From assembly GCA_001552515.1 (NCBI GenBank), contig BCRI01000054.1, positions 1-44,320 of the forward strand: a DNA stretch of 44,320 nt. The letters run 5' to 3'. Below are positions 1 to 11,488 of this stretch, piece after piece (the stretch's first letter is position 1; every line of letters starts with the position of its first letter). The stretch is from Sphaerimonospora mesophila NBRC 14179 = JCM 3151. GTDB lineage: Bacteria; Actinomycetota; Actinomycetes; Streptosporangiales; Streptosporangiaceae. The notes beneath the pieces were generated by a model. The model worked only from the letters and a program-made list of their open reading frames with translations, was not told where the DNA came from and searched no databases. Position numbers and translations under genes: made by a program.

Positions 1-207
1 CTCCCACAACCCCTCCGGCGACGACACCCCACCAGGGAACCGGCACGCCATCCCCACGATCGCGATCGGCTCCCGGTCGCGATCCTCCAGCTCACGCAGC
101 CGCTTGCGCGTCTCGTGCAGCTCGACGGTCACCCGTCTCAGATACTCGACGACCTGCTCGTTGTCCGCCATCCGCCCGTCCCCCGAACCTGAAATGCCGG
201 TGTTCAT
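1..207 (-). CDS. Modular type I PKS, N-terminal docking domain and start of KS (partial)
   Basis: The first 69 codons of a second modular PKS that continues beyond the left edge. Translation from the ATG at 207 gives a short leader, then a charged helical stretch ([20 protein letters not shown], followed by RKRLRELE) typical of class 1 N-terminal docking domains. Next comes the ketosynthase opening [14 protein letters not shown]. The ATG overlaps the stop of the upstream PKS gene (ATGA, 204-207), so the two are translationally coupled and expected in equal amounts. An alternative ATG at 171 begins exactly at MADNEQ and has a purine-rich G tract upstream; either start is plausible. The docking helix should pair with the C-terminal docking segment of the neighbouring 3098-residue PKS, making this the second multienzyme of the assembly line. 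Its modules and substrate cannot be seen here. Confidence 0.9.
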   Translation of the reverse strand, partial: MNTGISGSGDGRMADNEQVVEYLRRVTVELHETRKRLRELEDRDREPIAIVGMACRFPGGVSSPEGLWE

Positions 208-3200
208 CCGAGTTCCTCGTCGATAAAGCTGAGCAGTTCGGCCACCGAGGCCGTCTGGAGTCGTCCGGCGACCTCGGCGTCTTCCCCGTCGTCGGACGGC
301 GACGCCTCGGGCCAGGCCGCCACCTGAGCCGACAGGGCCTTGAGGCGGGCCGCGACATCGGCGCGCAGGGCCGCGTCGGTCGGCGAGTCGACCAGGGCGG
401 CGGCCAGGCGGTCCAGATCGGCGAGCAGGGTGGCTCCCGGGCTGGGCGCGTCGGGCGTCAGCTCGGCGATCAGGTGCCGGGCCAGGGCCGCGGGCGTCGG
501 GTGGTTGAACAGCAGGGCGGCGGGCAGGCGCAGGCCGGTGGCCGCGCCGAGCCGGTTGCGCAGCTCGACGGAGGTGAGCGAGTCGAAGCCCAGCTCCTTG
601 AACGGCGTCTCGGCGTCGATCGCCCCCGTCCTCTCGTGCCCCAGCACGATCGCGGCCTGGGCGCCGATCAGGTCCAGGACCGTACGGACGCGGGCGTCGG
701 CGTCGAGCGCGGCCAGCCGCTCGGCGAGCGGCGCGTCCGCCTGCGGGGACTGTGTCCGTACGGCCACGGGCGCCAGGGCGCGGAAGATCGGTGCCGCGTC
801 CGCGCCGAGCGCCCGCACGGCGGCGAGGTCGAGACGGGCGGGCAGGGCGACCGGCTCGTCCAGGGCGATGGCGTGGTCGAACAGGCCGAGCCCCTCGGCC
901 GTGGACAACGGGGCCAGGCCCGCGCGGGACATCCGGGAGCGGTCGGCGACGGTGAGCGTGGTGGTCATGCCCTCGGTCCAGGGTCCCCAGGCCAGGGCCG
1001 TCGCCGGGAGACCGCGCGCCCGCCGGTGGCGGGCCAGTGCCTCGATGAAGGCGTTGGCCGCCGCGTACGCCGCCTGGCCGGCCCCGCCGAGCGTGGCCAT
1101 GGCCGAGGAGTAGAGCACGAACGCGGACAGATCGTCGGTCACCCGATGCAGGTTGAGCGCGCCGTCGACCTTGGGCCGGAGCACGGCGTCCAGCCGTTCC
1201 GGGGTGAGCCGGGTGATCGTGGCGTCGTCCAGAACGCCCGCGGCGTGGACGACGACGGTCGGCCGATGCTCGGTCAGGAGCGCCGCGAGCGCGACCGGGT
1301 CGGCGACGTCGCAGGCCGCCGCGGTGACCTCGGCCCCCGGCAGTGCCACGGACGGCACCTGCGTGTCCGGCACCGCCACGGACGCCACCTGCGCGTCCGG
1401 CGCATAACGGTCCGGCGCGTCACCATTCGGTCCGGCCCCGCGCCGACCGGCCAGAATCACCCGGCGCACGCCGTGGCGGGTGACCAGGTGCCGGGCGAGG
1501 GCGCGGCCGAGCGCGCCGGTGCCGCCGCTGATGAGGACCACGTCGCCGGGGCCGGGCCGCGCGGGCGTCACGAGCGCGACCTTGCCCGTGTGCCGTGCCT
1601 GGCTCATGTGTCGGAACGCGTCCTGCGCCCGGCGCAGCTCCCAGGTGGCGACGGGCAGCGGGGTCAGCGCGCCCCGCTCGAACAGTGCCATCACGTCGCG
1701 GAGCAGGCGGCCGATGTGCTCGGGATCGAGGTCGAGCAGGTCGAACGCCCGATAGCGCAGATGCGGATGCCCGGCCGGGTCTCGCAGGTCCGTCTTGCCC
1801 ATCTCCACGAACCGCCCCCCGGGACGGAGCAGCCGCAGCGAGGCGTCCACCAGCTCGCCGGCGAGCGAGTTGAGCACCACGTCCATGCTCGCGACGCCGA
1901 AGCGCCGCTCGAACTCGGCCGTGCGGGAGGAGGCCAGGTGCGAGTCGGGGATGCCGAGGGCGCGCACCGCGTCCCATTTGCCGGGGCTCGCCGTGGCGTA
2001 CACCTCGGCGCCGATATGCCGGGCGATCTGGACCGCGGCCATGCCGACGCCGCCGGCCGCCGAGTGGATCAGCACGCTCTCGCCCGCGCGCAGCCCGGCC
2101 AGCTCGACCAGCGCGTGGTAGGCGGTGAGGAACGCGATGGGGACGGTGCCCGCCCGTGCGTACGACCATCCGTCCGGGACGCGTACGATCATGCGCTCGT
2201 CGGTCACCGCCGTGGTGGCGAAGGCATGGGAGAAGACGCCCATGACCCGGTCGCCGGGGGCGTACGCGTCGACGCCGGGACCGACCGCGGTGACGACCCC
2301 GGCCCCTTCCAGGCCGAGGGCGCCGCCACCGGAGCCGCTGGGGTCTTCGGGATAGAGGCCCAGGGCGAGCATCACGTCGCGGAAGTTGACCCCGGCAGCG
2401 CGGACCCCGATCCGCACCTGGCCGGGGGCGAGCGGGGTGTCGGCCTCCGGGTCGGGGACGAGGGACAGGCCCTCCAGCGTGCCGCTCCCGTCCCGGGCGA
2501 GCCGCCAGTGCGCGGCGCCGCCGGGCGGGTGCAGGCCGCGGCTCGCACCGGTGTGGCCCGGGCGGGCGAGCCTCGGCACGTGGACCACCCCCGCGCGCAG
2601 CGCGAGCTGGGGCTCGCCGGTGGCCACGGCGTCGGCGAGCGCGCGCTCGGACGCCTCGTGCCCATCGGTGTCCACGAGCACGACACGTCCGGGGTGCTCG
2701 GTCTGCGCGGAACGCGCCAGGCCCCACACGGTGGCCGCCGCAGGGTCCGCCAGGTCCTCGTCGTCGTCGACGGCGACCGCGCCACGGGTGACCAGCACCA
2801 GCGGCCGGTCGTCGCCGCCGCGGTCGTCCGACACGGCGGCGCGCACCAGTGCCAGGCCGTGCCGGGCGACCGCGTGTACGGCCGCGGCGTCCGGCACGCC
2901 CTCCGTGTACGGCACATGCTCGACGCGAGGGGCGGGGACGTCTCCCGCCGGGACCGGCACCCGCGTCCACTCCACCGTGAACAGGGCGTCCGGCGGTGCG
3001 CTCTGCGCCAAGGCGGCGCGCAGCACGAGTGAGCCGATGACGCCCACGGGGCGGCCGTGCTCGTCGGCCAGCACGATCGAGACGGCACCGGCTCCGGCCT
3101 GCGTGACCCGCACCCGCAGCTCGCGCGCGCCCGTCCGGTGCAGGGAGACACGCTCGAAGGCGAACGGCACCACCGGAACGCCGCCGACGTCCCCCGCCCC

Positions 3201-6200
3201 GTCCGCCCCGTGCAGGATCGAGGCGTGCAGGGCGGCGTCCAGCAGAGCCGGGTGCAGGCCGAAGCCGGAGGCGGCGAGCCCGTCGGGCAGTGCCGCCTCC
3301 GCGTGTACGGCCTCGCCGTCCAGACCGGCCGCACGCAGACCGCGGAAGGCCGGGCCGTAGCCGTAGCCGCGCGCGGCGAGCCTGTGGTACGCCTCCGTCG
3401 CGTCGAGGGCGTCCGCCTCCCCGGCGACCGTACGAACCGGGGGCTCCGCCGGGGCGGGAGGGCCGTCGGCGGGGGCCAGGGTGCCGGTGGCGTGCCTGGT
3501 CCAGTCGCCGGCGTCGCCGTGCCGGGCGTAGCACGCGAGCGGACGCCGGCCGGTGTCGTCGGCGGGGCCGACGGCGAGCTGGAGCGTGACGTCGCCGTCC
3601 TCGGGCAGCGGGAGCGGCGCCTCCAGGGTCAACTCGGCCACGTCAGGGCAGCCGAGCCGGCCACCGGCGTACAGCGCCATCTCCAGCAGGGCGGCGCCCG
3701 GCAGCAGCACCGTGCCGCCGATGACGTGATCTGCGAGCCACGGGTGGGTCCGCCGGGACGGCTTCCCGGTGAACAGCGTCTCCCCGGTGGCCGCTACGAG
3801 GACGGGCTCGCCGAGGAAGGGGTGGCCGGTGTCGGCGCCTCCGGGCGCGAGCCAGTAGCGCCGCCGCTGGAAGGGGTACGTCGGCAGTTCGGTGAGCCGG
3901 GCGCCCGCGAAGTAGGCGCCCCAGTCGACGGCGGCGCCGCGGGTGTGGGCGTGCGCCACAGCGGCGGCGACGGTGTCGGCCTCGGACCGCTCCGCACGCA
4001 GCACCGGCAGGAACGCCGCGTCCTCGCCCGCGCAGGCGGGGCCGAGCGCGGCCAGGACGCCGTCGGGGCCCAGCTCGACGAAGGTACGCGCGCCGTCGTC
4101 GTACAGTCGCCGCACGGCCGCGGCGAAGCGGACCGGCTCGCGCACCTGCCGCACCCAGTACGCCGGATCGGCGGGGTCGGCTTCGCCGCCCGTGACGGTG
4201 GACACGATCGGGATGCGCGGCGGCGCGTACGCCAACTCCTTGGCGGCCGCGTGGAAGTCGGCGAGCATGCCCTCCATCAGGGGGGAATGGAAGGCGTGGC
4301 TGACGCGCAGCCGCCGGGTCCTGCGGCCCAGCGCCGTGAAGTGCGCGGCCACGTCGAGGACGCCGGGCTCGTCGCCGGAGATCACCACGGCCTCTGGACC
4401 GTTGACAGCGGCGAGCGCCACACCGTCGGGGAGCAGCGCGGCGACCTCCTCCTCGCCCGCCGCCACGGCCACCATCGCCCCGCCGACCGGCAGCGCCTGC
4501 ATGAGCCGCCCGCGCGCGGCGACCAGGCGGCAGGCGTCGGCGAGGTCGAGCACCCCGGCGACGTGCGCGGCGGCCAGCTCGCCGATCGAGTGCCCGGCCA
4601 GCGCGGCGGGCCGCATCCCCCACGCCTCCAGCAGCCGGAACTCCGCCACCTCGAGCGCGAACAGGGCCGCCTGGGTGTAAACGGTCTGGTCGAGCGACGC
4701 GGCTTCGGCAGTGCCGGGCTCGGCGAACATCACCTCGCGCAACGGGCGGTCCAGCAGGCCGTCCAGTCCGGCCCACACGGCGTCGAGCGCCCGCGCGAAC
4801 GCGGGGAACGTCTCGTACAGTCCCCGGCCCATGCCCGGTCTCTGCGCGCCCTGGCCGGTGAACAGGTACGCGAGCCCGCCGGGCGTGCCGGCGCAGCGGA
4901 GCAGGCGGGGCGATTCGCCGCCCGCCGCGAGCGCGTGCAGGGCGTCGCGACGCTCCTCCGGAGTGGCGGCGACCACGGCCGCCCGGTGACCGAACGCGGT
5001 GCGTGCCGTGCCGAGAGTGCGGCCCACGTCCGCGGGCCGAGGATGGTCGGCGACGGTCAGCAGCCGCGCCGCCTGCTCGCGCAGCGCGGCCTCCTCCGGC
5101 GCCGACAGCACCCACGGCACCGGCCCGGCCGGCGCCTCGCGCGTGGTTTCCGGCCCATCGGCCTGTTCCAGGATCAGGTGGGCGTTGGTGCCGCTGATGC
5201 CGAAGGAGGAGACCGCCGCCCTGCGTGGTGCGCCGGCCCGCTGCCACGGGCGCGCCGCGGTGAGCAGCTCGACCGCGCCTGCGGACCAGTCCACGTGCGG
5301 CGTCGGCACGTCCGCGTGCAGGGTCCTCGGCAGCTCGCCGTGCCGCATGGCGAGCACCATCTTGATGACTCCGGCCACCCCGGCGGCGGCCTGGGCATGC
5401 CCGACGTTCGACTTGAGCGAGCCCACCCAGAGCGGCCGGTCCCGCTCCCGGCCGTACGCCGCGATCAGCGCCTCGGCCTCGATCGGGTCGCCGAGCGCGG
5501 TCCCGGTGCCGTGCGCCTCGACGGCGTCGAGGTCGGCGGGCAGCAGCCGGGCGTCGGCGAGCGCCTGGCGGATCACCCGCTGCTGGGACAGCCCGCTGGG
5601 GGCGGTCAGCCCGTTGGACGCGCCGTCGGAGTTGACCGCCGTCCCCCTGATCACCGCCAGCACCCGGTGCCCGTGGCGGCGGGCGTCGGAGAGCCGTTCC
5701 AGGACGAGCATGCCGGCGCCCTCCGCCCAGGCGGTGCCGTCCGCCGCGGCGGAGAACGGCTTGCACCGGCCGTCCGGTGCGAGCCCCCGCTGCCTGCTGA
5801 ACTCCACGAACATCCCGGGCGTGGACATGACGGTCGCGCCGCCGGCGAGAGCGAGCGCGCACTCTCCCTGCCGCAGCGCGCGCACGGCGAGGTGGATCGC
5901 GACCAGCGACGAGGAGCACGCCGTGTCCACGGTGAGCGCGGCGCCCTCGAGGCCGAAGGCGTACGCGATCCGGCCGGAGACGACGGAGCCCGCGGTGCCG
6001 GTGAGGCCGTAGCCCGCGAGGCTCCCGGTCGCCTCGTGCAGGCGGGGGCCGTAGTCGGTGGCCATGGCGCCGACGAAGACGCCGGTACGGCTGCCGCTCA
6101 ACGACCTCGGATCGACGCCGGCGCGTTCGAAGGACTCCCACGCGAGTTCGAGCAGCAGCCGCTGCTGCGGGTCCATCGCCAGCGCCTCGCGCGGTGAGAT

Positions 6201-9200
6201 CCCGAACAGCCCGGCGTCGAACTCCCCGGCGTCGTGCAGGAAACCGCCGCGCCGCGTGTAGGTGGCGCCCGGGCGATCGGGATCGGGGTCGAACAGGCCG
6301 GCCAGGTCCCAGCCTCGGTCGCCGGGGAACTCCGAGGTCGCGTCGCGCCCGTCGCGCACCAGCTCCCACAGCTCGTCCGGGCTGGTCACGCCGCCCGGGA
6401 GGCGGCAGGCCATGCCCACGATCGCGATCGGCTCGCCGGGCGCGACCGCTTCATCGCGTGTGCTCGCCGGCGCGTGTTCCTGGACCGGTCCCGCCACGTG
6501 ATCGGCCGCGGTGCCCGGGTGCGTGGCAAGGTGCGCGGCGAGCGCGGCGGGCGTCGGATGGTCGAACAGCGCGGAGTTGCCCAGCCGCACGCCGGTCGCC
6601 GCGACCAGCCGGTTGCGCAGGTCGACCGTCATCGGGGAGTCGAACCCCAACTCCTTGAACGCCCGGTCCATGTCCACGGTCGCGGGCTCGTGGTGGCCCA
6701 GCACGGCCGCCACGTGCGCCCGCACCACCTCGGTCGCGTCCTGCCGCAGCGGCGGCGCTGCGGCGGCCGGCATGGCCGTACCGGCCCGCTCGACGGGCTC
6801 CGCCGTGCCGGGCTCCCGGCGCCGCCCCGGCTCGAGCCAGTGCCGCTCTCGCTGGAAGGCGTACGTCGGCAGGTCGATCACCCGCGCCCCGGTGCCGGTG
6901 AAGCACCGCGCCCAGTCCACCGCCGCTCCCGCCACGTACGCCTCCGAGAGCGAGGTGAGGAAGCGGTCCAGGCCGCCCTCGTCCCGGCGCAGCGTGCCGA
7001 GGACGGCCGACTCCGGGACGGTGTCCTGCAGCGCGCCGGTGAGCACGGGGTGGGGGCTGACCTCGATCAGTACGTCGGCCCCGATGCCGCGCACGGTCTG
7101 CTCGAAGCGGACCTCCTGCCGGAGGTTGCGATACCAGTAGTCGGCCGTCAACTCCTCGCCGGGCAGCGGTCCGGCCGTGACGGCGGAGTGGAACGGAACG
7201 CGGGCCGGGCCCGGCCTGATCGAGCCGAGGGCGTCGAGCAGATCGGCGCGTACGGCCTCGACCTGCGGGGAGTGCGAGGCGTAGTCGACGGCGACGCGGC
7301 GCACGCGAACGCCGTCGGCCTCGCACGCCGCCACGAAGGCGGCCACCGCGTCGGGTTCGCCGGAGACGACGACCGCGTTCGGCCCGTTGACGGCGGCGAT
7401 GGCCAGGCCCTCGAACGCGCGCAGCCGGGCCGCGACCTCCCTGGCCGGGAGCGCCACCGAGGCCATGGCGCCACGGCCGGCCAGCGCCACGAGCGCCCGG
7501 CTGCGCAGGGCGATGACGCGGGCGGCGTCCGGCAGGGTGAGCGCGCCCGCGATGTGGGCGGCGGCGACCTCTCCCTGGCTGTGCCCGGTCACGACGCTCG
7601 GCTCCACCCCGTAGGAGCGCCACAGCCCGGCCAGCGCGACCATCACCGCGAACAGCGCGGGCTGCACGATGTCCACCCGCTCCAGGGCGGCCGGATCGCC
7701 GAGCGCGTCAAGCAGCGGCCGGTCCAGGTAGGGGTCGAGGGCCTCGGCGCAGGTGGTCATCAGGTCACGGAAGACCGGGGAGGCGGCCAGCAGCGGAAGG
7801 GCCATCCCCACCCACTGCGAACCCTGCCCGGGGAACACGAAGGCGACCTCGCCGCCGCCCGCGACGCCCTCCACCAGGCCGGGCGCGGGCAGCCCCGCCG
7901 CGAGGGCGGCGAGCCCCCGCTCATATCCGGCGCGGTCGGGGGCGAGGAGCACCGCGCGATGCTCGAAGGCCGAGCGGGTGGTGGCGAGCGAGAACCCCAC
8001 GTCCAGGTCACGGTGGCCGGGCAGATGGGCGAGCAGCCGGTCCGCCTGCCCGCGCAGCGCCGCCCGGCTCCGCGCCGACACCGGCCACGGCGTCGGCCGC
8101 GCGACCGGCCCGGCTTCCACAGACCCGGCTTCCACAGACCCGGCTTCCACAGACCCGGCTTCCACAGACCCGGCTTCCACAGGCACGGCGTCCGCAAGCG
8201 CGGCGTCGTCCACAGGTGTGGGCGGCTCGGCGAGCACGAGATGGCAGTTCGTCCCGCCCATGCCGAAGGAGCTCACTCCGGCCACCAGCGGCCGGTCCTC
8301 GTCCGGCCACGGCCCGGTCTCGGTCTGCACCCGGAGCCCGAACTCGTCGAGTGGGATGCGCGGCCCGGCGTCCCGGAAGTGCAGGCTGGGCACGAGCCGC
8401 CGGTTCCGGAGGCACAGTGCGGTCTTCAGCAGCCCGGCGATGCCCCCCGCGCCCTCCAGATGCCCGATGTTGGTCTTGACCGACCCGACGCGCACCGGGT
8501 GCCCGCCACAGTCGGCGAACACCGTGCCGAGCGCGGCGGCCTCAACCGGATCGCCGACAAAGGTCCCGCTGCCGTGCAGTTCGACGTACTGCACGTCGGC
8601 CTGCCGTATCCGCGCCGACGCGTGCGCCCGCCGGACGACGTCCTCCTGCGCGTCGCGGTCGGGGGTGGTGAGCGTCTCCCCACCGCCGTCGTTGTTGACG
8701 GCGCCGCCGAGGATCACGCAGTGGATCCGGTCACCGTCGGACAGCGCCCGCGCCAGCGGCTTGAGCACGACCAGACCGCCGCCCTCGCCGCGCACGTACC
8801 CGTCGGCCGATGCGTCGAAAGTGGCGCAGCGGCCGCTCGGCGACAGCCCGCCGAAGGCCGCCGAGGTGGCCGCGCTCTCCGGAGCGAGCACCAGGTTCGC
8901 CCCACCGGCCAGCGCGATGTCGCACTCTCCGCGCAGCAGGCTCTCGACCGCGAAGTGCACGGCGACCAGGGAGGACGACTGGGCGGTGTCCACGACGAGG
9001 CTAGGCCCCCGCAGGCCGAAGACATAGGAGATCCGGTTGGCGAGGATGCCGCGGTGCAGGCCGGTCATCGCGTACGGCGAGCCGGTGGCGGCCTCGTACC
9101 GGTGGGCCAGCGCGGCGTAGTCGTCCCAGATCGCGCCGACGAAGACCCCGGCCCGGCCGCCCCTGAGACGGTCGGGCGGCACCCGGGCGTCCTCGAATGC

Positions 9201-9500
9201 CTCCCAGCTCAGTTCCAGCAGCAGCCGTTGGCGCGGATCCATGGTCGCCGCCTGCCGCGCCGAGATGCCGAAGAAGCCGGCGTCGAACCGGTCGACATGT
9301 TCCAGGAACCCGCCGCGCCGGGCCTCGTCCGATAACGCGGCGAACCCCGGCTCTGTCTCCCACCGTTCTGCGGGCATGTCCGTGACGGCGTCGACGCCGT
9401 CACGCAACAGCTCCCAGAACGCGTTCACGTCCGAAGCCCCGGGGAAGCGGCAGGACATGCCCACCACCGCGACCACGTCTTGCCCCGCCCATTCACTCAT
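204..9500 (-). CDS. Type I PKS: KSQ-AT-ACP loading module plus KS-AT-DH-ER-KR-ACP module 1
   Basis: First multienzyme of a polyketide assembly line, about 3098 residues; residue numbers are approximate. KSQ spans 10-425, with Gln174 replacing the active-site Cys (DTAQSSS, codon 8979-8981). Loading AT spans 550-850 with GHSQGE (639-644) and YASH (740-743), both methylmalonyl-type. ACP Ser is 954 (GFDS). KS1 spans 1022-1445 with Cys1194. AT1 spans 1543-1840 with GHSIGE (1635) and HAFH (1734), malonyl-type. DH has H1924 in [10 protein letters not shown] and D2087 in HPALLD. ER spans 2330-2645 with [10 protein letters not shown] starts near 2650 with GGTGALG, LDD (2756-2758, B-type) and Tyr2811/Asn2815. 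ACP Ser is 2973, followed by a C-terminal docking segment ending in [11 protein letters not shown]. All reductive domains look intact, so the predicted product on module 1 is a pentanoyl chain. ATG 9500 is chosen because GGGAG lies upstream; a GTG at 9560 is in frame but worse. There is no N-terminal docking helix, as expected for a starting PKS. Confidence 0.95.
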   Translation of the reverse strand: MSEWAGQDVVAVVGMSCRFPGASDVNAFWELLRDGVDAVTDMPAERWETEPGFAALSDEARRGGFLEHVDRFDAGFFGISARQAATMDPRQRLLLELSWEAFEDARVPPDRLRGGRAGVFVGAIWDDYAALAHRYEAATGSPYAMTGLHRGILANRISYVFGLRGPSLVVDTAQSSSLVAVHFAVESLLRGECDIALAGGANLVLAPESAATSAAFGGLSPSGRCATFDASADGYVRGEGGGLVVLKPLARALSDGDRIHCVILGGAVNNDGGGETLTTPDRDAQEDVVRRAHASARIRQADVQYVELHGSGTFVGDPVEAAALGTVFADCGGHPVRVGSVKTNIGHLEGAGGIAGLLKTALCLRNRRLVPSLHFRDAGPRIPLDEFGLRVQTETGPWPDEDRPLVAGVSSFGMGGTNCHLVLAEPPTPVDDAALADAVPVEAGSVEAGSVEAGSVEAGSVEAGPVARPTPWPVSARSRAALRGQADRLLAHLPGHRDLDVGFSLATTRSAFEHRAVLLAPDRAGYERGLAALAAGLPAPGLVEGVAGGGEVAFVFPGQGSQWVGMALPLLAASPVFRDLMTTCAEALDPYLDRPLLDALGDPAALERVDIVQPALFAVMVALAGLWRSYGVEPSVVTGHSQGEVAAAHIAGALTLPDAARVIALRSRALVALAGRGAMASVALPAREVAARLRAFEGLAIAAVNGPNAVVVSGEPDAVAAFVAACEADGVRVRRVAVDYASHSPQVEAVRADLLDALGSIRPGPARVPFHSAVTAGPLPGEELTADYWYRNLRQEVRFEQTVRGIGADVLIEVSPHPVLTGALQDTVPESAVLGTLRRDEGGLDRFLTSLSEAYVAGAAVDWARCFTGTGARVIDLPTYAFQRERHWLEPGRRREPGTAEPVERAGTAMPAAAAPPLRQDATEVVRAHVAAVLGHHEPATVDMDRAFKELGFDSPMTVDLRNRLVAATGVRLGNSALFDHPTPAALAAHLATHPGTAADHVAGPVQEHAPASTRDEAVAPGEPIAIVGMACRLPGGVTSPDELWELVRDGRDATSEFPGDRGWDLAGLFDPDPDRPGATYTRRGGFLHDAGEFDAGLFGISPREALAMDPQQRLLLELAWESFERAGVDPRSLSGSRTGVFVGAMATDYGPRLHEATGSLAGYGLTGTAGSVVSGRIAYAFGLEGAALTVDTACSSSLVAIHLAVRALRQGECALALAGGATVMSTPGMFVEFSRQRGLAPDGRCKPFSAAADGTAWAEGAGMLVLERLSDARRHGHRVLAVIRGTAVNSDGASNGLTAPSGLSQQRVIRQALADARLLPADLDAVEAHGTGTALGDPIEAEALIAAYGRERDRPLWVGSLKSNVGHAQAAAGVAGVIKMVLAMRHGELPRTLHADVPTPHVDWSAGAVELLTAARPWQRAGAPRRAAVSSFGISGTNAHLILEQADGPETTREAPAGPVPWVLSAPEEAALREQAARLLTVADHPRPADVGRTLGTARTAFGHRAAVVAATPEERRDALHALAAGGESPRLLRCAGTPGGLAYLFTGQGAQRPGMGRGLYETFPAFARALDAVWAGLDGLLDRPLREVMFAEPGTAEAASLDQTVYTQAALFALEVAEFRLLEAWGMRPAALAGHSIGELAAAHVAGVLDLADACRLVAARGRLMQALPVGGAMVAVAAGEEEVAALLPDGVALAAVNGPEAVVISGDEPGVLDVAAHFTALGRRTRRLRVSHAFHSPLMEGMLADFHAAAKELAYAPPRIPIVSTVTGGEADPADPAYWVRQVREPVRFAAAVRRLYDDGARTFVELGPDGVLAALGPACAGEDAAFLPVLRAERSEADTVAAAVAHAHTRGAAVDWGAYFAGARLTELPTYPFQRRRYWLAPGGADTGHPFLGEPVLVAATGETLFTGKPSRRTHPWLADHVIGGTVLLPGAALLEMALYAGGRLGCPDVAELTLEAPLPLPEDGDVTLQLAVGPADDTGRRPLACYARHGDAGDWTRHATGTLAPADGPPAPAEPPVRTVAGEADALDATEAYHRLAARGYGYGPAFRGLRAAGLDGEAVHAEAALPDGLAASGFGLHPALLDAALHASILHGADGAGDVGGVPVVPFAFERVSLHRTGARELRVRVTQAGAGAVSIVLADEHGRPVGVIGSLVLRAALAQSAPPDALFTVEWTRVPVPAGDVPAPRVEHVPYTEGVPDAAAVHAVARHGLALVRAAVSDDRGGDDRPLVLVTRGAVAVDDDEDLADPAAATVWGLARSAQTEHPGRVVLVDTDGHEASERALADAVATGEPQLALRAGVVHVPRLARPGHTGASRGLHPPGGAAHWRLARDGSGTLEGLSLVPDPEADTPLAPGQVRIGVRAAGVNFRDVMLALGLYPEDPSGSGGGALGLEGAGVVTAVGPGVDAYAPGDRVMGVFSHAFATTAVTDERMIVRVPDGWSYARAGTVPIAFLTAYHALVELAGLRAGESVLIHSAAGGVGMAAVQIARHIGAEVYATASPGKWDAVRALGIPDSHLASSRTAEFERRFGVASMDVVLNSLAGELVDASLRLLRPGGRFVEMGKTDLRDPAGHPHLRYRAFDLLDLDPEHIGRLLRDVMALFERGALTPLPVATWELRRAQDAFRHMSQARHTGKVALVTPARPGPGDVVLISGGTGALGRALARHLVTRHGVRRVILAGRRGAGPNGDAPDRYAPDAQVASVAVPDTQVPSVALPGAEVTAAACDVADPVALAALLTEHRPTVVVHAAGVLDDATITRLTPERLDAVLRPKVDGALNLHRVTDDLSAFVLYSSAMATLGGAGQAAYAAANAFIEALARHRRARGLPATALAWGPWTEGMTTTLTVADRSRMSRAGLAPLSTAEGLGLFDHAIALDEPVALPARLDLAAVRALGADAAPIFRALAPVAVRTQSPQADAPLAERLAALDADARVRTVLDLIGAQAAIVLGHERTGAIDAETPFKELGFDSLTSVELRNRLGAATGLRLPAALLFNHPTPAALARHLIAELTPDAPSPGATLLADLDRLAAALVDSPTDAALRADVAARLKALSAQVAAWPEASPSDDGEDAEVAGRLQTASVAELLSFIDEELG
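1337..1396. repeat. 30-bp tandem duplication inside the KR coding region
   Basis: Two adjacent 30-bp units (1337-1366 and 1367-1396) differ at only a few positions. On the minus strand they encode two 10-residue units, [10 protein letters not shown] and [10 protein letters not shown], at about residues 2701-2720. This is between the NADPH-binding GGTGALG and the catalytic part of the ketoreductase. The insertion keeps the frame and leaves the KR motifs intact, so it is probably a surface-loop expansion. Confidence 0.85.
8111..8182. repeat. 15-bp minisatellite in the KSQ-AT linker
   Basis: The 15-bp unit CGGCTTCCACAGACC is repeated four times without change (8111-8170), followed by a partial fifth copy. 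On the minus strand it encodes SVEAG repeated four times, preceded by one VEAG, at about residues 441-464, just after the KSQ domain. Copies are identical at the DNA level, which suggests recent expansion by slippage or unequal crossing-over. Confidence 0.9.
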
Positions 9501-9770
9501 GGGGGAAGACTCCCGCCACAGGCGATATACCGCGCACAAATTCCCCCGAAACCAGGACACAGTAGGGCCTGATCCATCCTAAACATCTTTAGTTACGAAA
9601 TTACGGGTTACGGGGACGACTCTCGACAGTTTTTGTGGAACTTCATGCACGATTTAGTCGAATGTGGTCAAGAATAACTTGATGCCCGGTTTACGGCTTA
9701 TGTTGCCGTCTATGCCGAAAGTAGTATTTTCTCCATTCCTCTCCCGCTCGGCGTGCGTGGCGCCGCAGGC
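9501..9770. promoter_or_regulatory. AT-richer upstream region of the PKS operon
   Basis: A 270-base gap between the PKS start and the stop of the amidohydrolase gene. Its base composition is clearly less GC-rich than the flanking genes. It should hold the promoter for the leftward PKS operon. Visible structure: three TTACG words at 9593, 9601 and 9608, at 8- and 7-base intervals, and a short dyad TCAAG-AATAA-CTTGA at about 9669-9683. A TANNNT-type -10 candidate (TAGGAT on the minus strand) lies near 9575-9590, but its -35 partner is poor. No small gene is convincing here. Confidence 0.45.
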
Positions 9771-11336
9771 TCACAGCGATTCCCGGTGCGTCCACCGGCC
9801 GGCCAGGAGAGTGCCGAGCACCCGCGGGCGGCGCAGCTCCGCGGGCGAGAGGAGAGACGGGTCCCGCTCCAGGATCATCAGGTCGGCCGGGTCGCCCTCC
9901 CGCACCGCCGAGCGCCCCCGGGCCGCGGCGGCGAGCGCCGCCCGGAGCGGAACGGCCTGCTCGGGATGCCACGCCGGGCGCTCGTCGTCGGTCCTGGTCA
10001 CCGCCGACGCGATGCCGTCCCACGGGTCGAGCGGCGCGACCGGGGCGTCGGAGCCGAGCTCCAGTGCCGCACCCGCCGCGAGCAGGTCGGCGTAGGCGTA
10101 TGCCCGGGACGTCCGGCCGCGCCAGTGGACATCGGCGACCTCGCGGTCGTCCGGGGCGTGTGCCGGCTGCACCCCGGCGACCAGACCGGGCCGGGCGAAT
10201 CTGGCGAAGTCGGCGGCGCGGACGAGCTGGGCGTGTTCGATGCGCCCGGGGCCCCCGACGGCGTCGAAGGCGTCGAGCGCGATCGAGGACGCATGGTCGC
10301 CGATGGCGTGCACGGCGAGCTGGAGGCCGTGCCGGGCGGCGAGCGTCATCGTCGCGACCAGCTCCTCCGGCGGTGTCTCCAGCCGCCCGAGGTCGCCCGA
10401 GCCCGAGTACGGCTCGTCGCAGTAGGCGGTGCGGGTGTTGAGCGAGCCGTCGACGAAGATCTTCACCGGGCCGACCTCCAGCAGTCCGCCGGAATCCGGC
10501 ACCGGGTCGCCCGTACGCAGCCCTCCGGCGATCGCGTCGTCCAGCCGGTGCCCGGGGATCGAGCAGACGACCCGCACGGCGACGTGCTCCTCTCGGACGC
10601 GCCGCGACCATTCCGTCACGTTGTCGGCGAACTCGAAGTCCAGCACCCCGATCACGCCGAGACGCGCGGCGGCGACGGTCGCCTCGGCGACCCACCCGTC
10701 CATCACCTCACGCGGAGGCGGCGGCAGCGCGGCCAGCGCGTCGTAGCACTCCCTCTCGCGCAGCACCCCGGTCGGATGGTCGCCCCTGCCGATGAGGGCG
10801 AGCGCGGCCTGGCTGAGCCAGACCGTGTGGAGATCGTTGCTGATCAGCACGATCGGACGGTCCGCGGGGAGCAGCGACTTGTCCGGCCGGTCCGGCCACA
10901 GGGCGTCGCGGAAGCCGAACCCCTCGACCAGCCCGCCGCTCGGCCCGCCGCCCGCCCCCGGGGGCCGCAGGTGCGGCCGGACGAGCCGGGCCGCCTCCCC
11001 GGCCGACCGAGCGCCGCCGAGATCGATCCGGCGGCGGGCCCTGGCCCACTGAACGGAGTGCACATGCGCGTCCCACAGTCCGGGTAGCAGTGTCGCACCC
11101 TGGAGATCGACGTTCTCCGCGCCCTCGGTCTCGGCCGGGCCGGGCGGCTCGTCCCGGATGGCGGTCACCCGGCCGCCCGTGATCGAGACGTGCCGCACCG
11201 GGCCGCCGAGCCCGACACGGGCGTTGCGCAGCAGCAGCCTCGACGGCGACTCCGACGGCCGCCCGTACGACGGCTCGAACGACGGCACGGACGACGGCTT
11301 CGGCATGTGGGGATTCGACAAGTGGGGAGAGGTCAT
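9771..11336 (-). CDS. Metal-dependent amidohydrolase, YtcJ-like (amidohydrolase family 3)
   Basis: A 521-residue cytoplasmic hydrolase. A composite beta-sandwich/TIM-barrel is indicated by the N-terminal VRHVSITGGRVTAI strand pair, the metal motif DAHVH (His91, His93), a mid-barrel VHAIGDHA, and the late metal/catalytic Asp in ELGSDAP. The C-terminus returns to the sandwich with GDPADLMIL. Length and motif order match YtcJ-type enzymes, which cleave amide or ester bonds in small substrates; the substrate here is unknown. It is divergent from the ammonia-lyase gene at 11489 and shares a 152-base intergenic region with it. This suggests co-regulation and a role in the same amino-acid or peptide catabolic island. 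The ATG at 11336 lacks a clear Shine-Dalgarno; an ATG ten codons in (11306) is possible. The first ~30 residues are low in complexity and probably disordered. Confidence 0.85.
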   Translation of the reverse strand: MTSPHLSNPHMPKPSSVPSFEPSYGRPSESPSRLLLRNARVGLGGPVRHVSITGGRVTAIRDEPPGPAETEGAENVDLQGATLLPGLWDAHVHSVQWARARRRIDLGGARSAGEAARLVRPHLRPPGAGGGPSGGLVEGFGFRDALWPDRPDKSLLPADRPIVLISNDLHTVWLSQAALALIGRGDHPTGVLRERECYDALAALPPPPREVMDGWVAEATVAAARLGVIGVLDFEFADNVTEWSRRVREEHVAVRVVCSIPGHRLDDAIAGGLRTGDPVPDSGGLLEVGPVKIFVDGSLNTRTAYCDEPYSGSGDLGRLETPPEELVATMTLAARHGLQLAVHAIGDHASSIALDAFDAVGGPGRIEHAQLVRAADFARFARPGLVAGVQPAHAPDDREVADVHWRGRTSRAYAYADLLAAGAALELGSDAPVAPLDPWDGIASAVTRTDDERPAWHPEQAVPLRAALAAAARGRSAVREGDPADLMILERDPSLLSPAELRRPRVLGTLLAGRWTHRESL

Positions 11337-11488
11337 GCCGGAAACGCTATGCGGCCGCTCCGAAGCCGCTCATCGTCGGAAAGCGACAACCGGCCCCGGC
11401 GATTGCGGCCGGCCGGACAAACGCCCGGTCACGGCTTCGTCCTCCGGCACAACGCGTTCTCCGACCCGCATGGCCGAGACTTGCCATC

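Noticed and set aside
474-9335. Long rightward open frames (474-3032, 3057-6197, 6234-9335) opposite the PKS gene
   Set aside because: They are antisense to a fully motif-supported PKS, have no recognisable domains, and arise from GC-rich codon positions.
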